DNA of 10,063 nucleotides from Prevotellaceae bacterium. Its GTDB lineage: Bacteria > Bacteroidota > Bacteroidia > Bacteroidales > Paludibacteraceae. Where the stretch lies: NCBI GenBank assembly GCA_031270565.1, contig JAISXJ010000008.1, positions 1 through 10,063 on the forward strand, read 5' to 3'. The notes beneath the pieces are model-generated. The model made no database searches. It saw only the letters and a program-made list of their open reading frames with translations, and had not been told where the DNA came from. A program made the position numbers and the translations under genes. Shown here in pieces: positions 7,907 through 10,063 of the stretch (positions are counted from its first letter, which is position 1; every line of letters begins with the position of its first letter).

Positions 7907-8076
7907 CATATTTTTCGATGACTAATAAATATCTCCCTTTTACCGGAATATAATTTCTGTTCACTGCGTCAATTATAGCCTGCACATCCGCACCTGTAAA
8001 GCGTAATTTTTAAAGGAACGTAAAAACGTCATTCACTGTTTGTTATTCATTCTCTATTAAAAGAAGTATATCATTA
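7907..8076. other. AT-rich spacer between promoter and repeat array
   Basis: There is no gene and no clear hairpin here. It separates the lipoprotein promoter from the 21-bp array, and nothing in it matches the array unit. Confidence 0.4.
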
Positions 8077-8085
8077 TTTCGGAAC
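8077..8085 (+). repeat. Left arm of inverted repeat bounding the array
   Basis: TTTCGGAAC here is the exact reverse complement of GTTCCGAAA at 8369-8377. The two arms enclose the 21-bp array with 3 bases to spare on the left and 7 on the right. Confidence 0.6.
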
Positions 8086-8088
8086 TCT

Positions 8089-8361
8089 GGGAGATGTCCC
8101 AGAAATCTCGGGAGATGTCCCAGAAGTTTCGGGAGATGTCCCAGAAGTTTCGGGAGATGTCCCAGAAGTCTCGGGAGATGTCCCAGAAGTTTCGGGAGAT
8201 GTCCCAGAAGTCTCGGGAGATGTCCCAGAAGTTTCGGGAGATGTCCCAGAAGTCTCGGGAGATGTCCCAGAAGTCTCGGGAGATGTCCCAGAAGTTTCGG
8301 GAGATGTCCCAGAAGTTTCGGGAGATGTCCCAGAAATCTCGGGAGATGTCCCAGAAATGCC
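8089..8361. repeat. Tandem array of thirteen 21-bp repeats
   Basis: Thirteen consecutive 21-bp units sit in exact register (ATG of each unit at 8094, then every 21 bases to 8346). The unit is GGGAGATGTCCC followed by AGAAGTTTC. Only the last seven bases vary: AAATCTC in units 1 and 12; AAGTTTC in 2, 3, 5, 7, 10, 11; AAGTCTC in 4, 6, 8, 9; AAATGCC in 13. Each unit carries two dyads, GGGAGATGTCCC (one mismatch) and, across the junction, TCCCAGAAGTTTCGGGA, so the array is a run of alternating potential hairpins. A degenerate fourteenth copy (GGAACATGTTCC) follows. All six reading frames stay open because 21 is divisible by three and the unit has no stop; the Met-rich, FWDISR and ETSGTSP frames are therefore probably side effects. 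It lies in the gap between the exonuclease and lipoprotein genes. Confidence 0.95.
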
Positions 8362-8377
8362 GGAACATGTTCCGAAA
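8361..8377 (-). repeat. Right arm of bounding inverted repeat; terminal palindrome
   Basis: The right arm GTTCCGAAA (8369-8377) overlaps the 14-bp perfect palindrome CGGAACATGTTCCG (8361-8374). In register with the array this palindrome is a degenerate fourteenth unit, in which the single mismatch of the GGGAGATGTCCC core is repaired to full symmetry. Confidence 0.6.
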
Positions 8378-8405
8378 AAATTAAAACACGGTGTAGCTTT
8401 ACAGT

Positions 8406-9143
8406 TTAGGCATGTTGTATGCACTGTTCGGGAATTGTTTCCAGCCCACACAGACGCAGATAAAGGCGAGCTGTCGCTATGACGTCCTTTTCGCAGTAGG
8501 CGGAAATGCGGTTGATGTCGCGCTCCTTGTAATAGACCGCCGCCACCTGCGCCCCGTCAATGTCCTCTTTCGGAGTGGGAATACCAAAGATGGCAGTCAG
8601 CAGTTTGAGAGAAGTATAGTTTTTGTAATCGCCGAATTTCCAGAGTTCGAGCGTGTCAATGAAAGAAGTTTCCCATGGTTTTTTACCGGTAATATTTATG
8701 GTTTCAGGTATCGGCAGCCCGTTAATAAGCAGGCGTCGGCAGATGAAAGGAATGTCAAATTCTTTGATATTATGTCCGCAAATATGGTGTTGATTAGTCG
8801 TTATAAAGTGATTCAACAGCGTTGAAAAGGCAGTCAGCAGGTCGGTTTCGCTGTCGCCGGCAAAGGACTTTACACGGAATATTTTCTCCTTTCCTTTAAA
8901 ATAAATAAAGCCGACGGAGATGCAGACAATTTTGGCAAATTCGGCATAGATGCCCGCGCCGATCTCAAAGGCTTCGGCGGCAGTTGTGTCGGCAGGATAT
9001 TTTTCCGGCATACGGATGCGTAATGTTGTGAATTTATCCGCCCAGAGCGCCTGCATATTTTCGGGCAACTCCTCCAAAGAAGCGGTTTGAGGCACTGTTT
9101 CTATATCCAGAAACAGTATTTTATCAACAGCGAATGAAATCAT
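8406..9143 (-). CDS. PolB-like DEDDy 3'-5' exonuclease
   Basis: This is a 245-residue stand-alone exonuclease of the RNase H-like DEDD superfamily, matching the family annotated as predicted 3'-5' exonuclease related to the proofreading domain of family-B DNA polymerases. The motifs are all present: Exo I FLDIET (D13, E15), Exo II CGHNIKEFDIPFICRRL (D130), and Exo III AYCEKDVIATARLYLRL with the YxxxD signature (Y216, D220), which puts it in the DEDDy class. Two metal ions bound by these acids would cleave single nucleotides from DNA (or RNA) 3' ends. No polymerase domain is attached. It starts 12 bases after the uridine kinase stop, so it is the second gene of that unit; the pairing shows no obvious functional link. 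No terminator hairpin with a T run is visible after its stop; transcription would run into the 21-bp array. Confidence 0.88.
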   Translation of the reverse strand: MISFAVDKILFLDIETVPQTASLEELPENMQALWADKFTTLRIRMPEKYPADTTAAEAFEIGAGIYAEFAKIVCISVGFIYFKGKEKIFRVKSFAGDSETDLLTAFSTLLNHFITTNQHHICGHNIKEFDIPFICRRLLINGLPIPETINITGKKPWETSFIDTLELWKFGDYKNYTSLKLLTAIFGIPTPKEDIDGAQVAAVYYKERDINRISAYCEKDVIATARLYLRLCGLETIPEQCIQHA

Positions 9144-9155
9144 ACTTTTAACGGG

Positions 9156-9779
9156 TTAAAGTTTGCCTGCCTGACGCAGATTTTTTTCAATATACATGGT
9201 CAGAATGTCAATGGCGATTTGATTGTTTCCACCTTGTGGGATAATCAGGTCGGCGTAGCGTTTGGTTGGCTCAATAAACTGCAGGTGCATGGGTTTTAGC
9301 ACGCGCTCATAACGCTCCATTACCATCTCAACCGACCGTCCCCGCTCCACAATATCGCGGTTGATGACCCGAATTAAACGCTCGTCGGAATCGGCATCGA
9401 CGAACACTTTCAGGTCGAGCCGGTCGCGCAGATTGACGTCGCACAGCGCCAGAATACCCTCAATAATCACCACGTCGCGCGGTTCGACGTGAACGGTTTC
9501 CGGCAAACGGGTGCAGGTGAGATAGGAATAAACCGGCTGTTCGATAGCTTCTCCCCGCCGCAACATGGATAGATGTTGCGTGAGCAGCGTCCAGTCGAAC
9601 GCATCGGGATGGTCAAAGTTAATAAACTGTCGCTCCGCTGCGGGAACGTGGCTGCTGTCCTTGTAATAAGAATCCTGCGGCAACAAAACAACCTCATTTG
9701 GCGGTAAACTCTCAATAATCTTACGTACAACGGTTGTTTTTCCGGAGCCGGTACCGCCTGCAATCCCAATAGTCAACAT
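9156..9779 (-). CDS. udk: Uridine kinase
   Basis: This is a 207-residue uridine/cytidine kinase, normal family length. It phosphorylates uridine and cytidine to UMP and CMP with ATP or GTP in the cytoplasmic pyrimidine salvage pathway. The Walker A loop GGTGSGKT is at residues 8-15. Substrate-binding segments are LPQDSYYKD (33-41), INFDHPDAFDW (53-63) and QPVYSYLTCTR (81-91). The Walker-B-like strand is VVIIEGILAL (103-112). The lid segment FVDADSDERLIRVINRDIVE (126-145) is followed by RGRS. All are typical and none of the key residues looks altered. It is the first gene of a unit with the downstream exonuclease (12-base gap). A candidate -7 element lies about 90 bases upstream. Confidence 0.95.
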   Translation of the reverse strand: MLTIGIAGGTGSGKTTVVRKIIESLPPNEVVLLPQDSYYKDSSHVPAAERQFINFDHPDAFDWTLLTQHLSMLRRGEAIEQPVYSYLTCTRLPETVHVEPRDVVIIEGILALCDVNLRDRLDLKVFVDADSDERLIRVINRDIVERGRSVEMVMERYERVLKPMHLQFIEPTKRYADLIIPQGGNNQIAIDILTMYIEKNLRQAGKL

Positions 9780-9841
9780 AATAATAAACAGATGATTAAA
9801 ATAAGCATATTTCGTGTAAAACGGTTAGCATAACAGATTAA

Positions 9842-9910
9842 ATAACTGTCTGCATAATGACGAAGCAAATGTAATGATTATCTGTCAAACAGTTATCAGG
9901 TTTCAGTTAT
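9842..9910. repeat. ATAACTGT repeats around the udk promoter
   Basis: ATAACTGT (9842-9849) and its exact reverse complement ACAGTTAT (9889-9896) enclose the candidate -7 element. A further CAGTTAT (9904-9910) repeats the right arm 14 bases on. The arrangement could be an operator, but no regulator is known. Confidence 0.45.
9866..9873 (-). promoter_or_regulatory. Candidate -7 element for udk unit
   Basis: On the minus strand this reads TACATTTG, an exact TAnnTTTG. The leader to the udk start would be about 80 nt. No TTTG occurs at the proper distance upstream (the nearest one is only 12 bases away), so the call rests on one box. Confidence 0.4.
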
Positions 9911-9950
9911 TATCCCATGCACAAAACCATACTGCGTGAAGTATAGGGAA

Positions 9951-10062
9951 CTTCTAAAAATTGCTTTTTCTGCGTTACGCTCTTTCGGTAAAATGCTCAT
10001 TTACGTTAGTAAACTCCGCTTTTACCTCAATGGCAAGCCTTGAAAAATCTAATTTTTAGAAG
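9951..10062. repeat. 112-bp near-symmetric inverted repeat, MITE-like
   Basis: The ends are perfect 12-bp inverted repeats: CTTCTAAAAATT (9951-9962) and AATTTTTAGAAG (10051-10062). Symmetry continues inside about the same centre (10006.5): GGTAAAA (9987-9993) with TTTTACC (10020-10026), and TTTAC (10000-10004) with GTAAA (10009-10013), with a 4-nt tip. The whole element can fold into one long imperfect hairpin. It has no coding capacity. It resembles a miniature inverted-repeat element or a large dispersed extragenic palindrome. Target-site duplication cannot be checked because the window ends one base later. Confidence 0.75.
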
Positions 10063-10063
10063 C

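Noticed and set aside
8089..8361. CRISPR array
   Set aside because: The units are directly abutting at 21 bp with no unique spacers, and no cas gene is nearby.
8057..8368. Minus-strand FWDISR repeat protein
   Set aside because: This is another open frame of the same repeat with no independent start region or unique sequence; the T/C variants change residues in this frame (Asp/Asn).
8094..8384. A 96-codon plus-strand frame of MSQKFRE/MSQKSRE heptads as a coiled-coil protein
   Set aside because: It consists almost wholly of the 21-bp repeat, every frame of which is open. Each ATG directly abuts GGGAG with no proper spacing, and no promoter was seen.

Overview
The window looks like a piece of a Bacteroidota chromosome, most likely Bacteroidales. 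The reasons are TAnnTTTG-type -7 promoter elements in front of several genes, a mostly absent Shine-Dalgarno (one gene excepted), a small lipocalin-like lipoprotein, a Bacteroides-style 445-residue glutamate dehydrogenase, and a secreted LamG protein whose mature end begins with the VTIGGSDAPKAGA-type opening I associate with this phylum. The assignment comes from recognition of families and has not been tested by a search.

Layout, left to right. Positions 1-269 are non-coding, with a small hairpin and a four-copy CACAGAG-type repeat. Next is a plus-strand gene for a secreted LamG plus IPT/TIG surface protein (270-1910), closed by a strong hairpin terminator. It is followed by a plus-strand periplasmic thioredoxin (2114-2578) with a clear Bacteroidetes promoter. 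Everything after that is on the minus strand: glutamate dehydrogenase (3997-2660), which converges on the thioredoxin gene over a shared hairpin; a two-gene unit of lipocalin-like lipoprotein then a large AsmA-family protein (7861-4349), with its own promoter and terminator; a non-coding block holding a tandem array of 21-bp repeats (8089-8361); and a two-gene unit of uridine kinase then a PolB-type 3'-5' exonuclease (9779-8406). The right edge holds a 112-bp near-symmetric inverted repeat that resembles a MITE or a large extragenic palindrome, and the window stops one base after it.

The genes are mostly housekeeping or envelope functions: ammonia assimilation (gdhA), pyrimidine salvage (udk), a DNA exonuclease, and envelope biogenesis or redox (AsmA, lipoprotein, thioredoxin, LamG protein). 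I see no phage, CRISPR, toxin-antitoxin, transposase or tRNA/rRNA gene.

The most unusual element is the 21-bp array between the exonuclease and lipoprotein genes. It has thirteen copies in perfect register, two alternating dyad-symmetric cores per copy, no stop codon in any of six frames, a 9-bp inverted repeat around its two edges, and a fully palindromic degenerate copy at one end. It is more easily read as a DNA- or RNA-level structure than as a protein gene, but that is inference.
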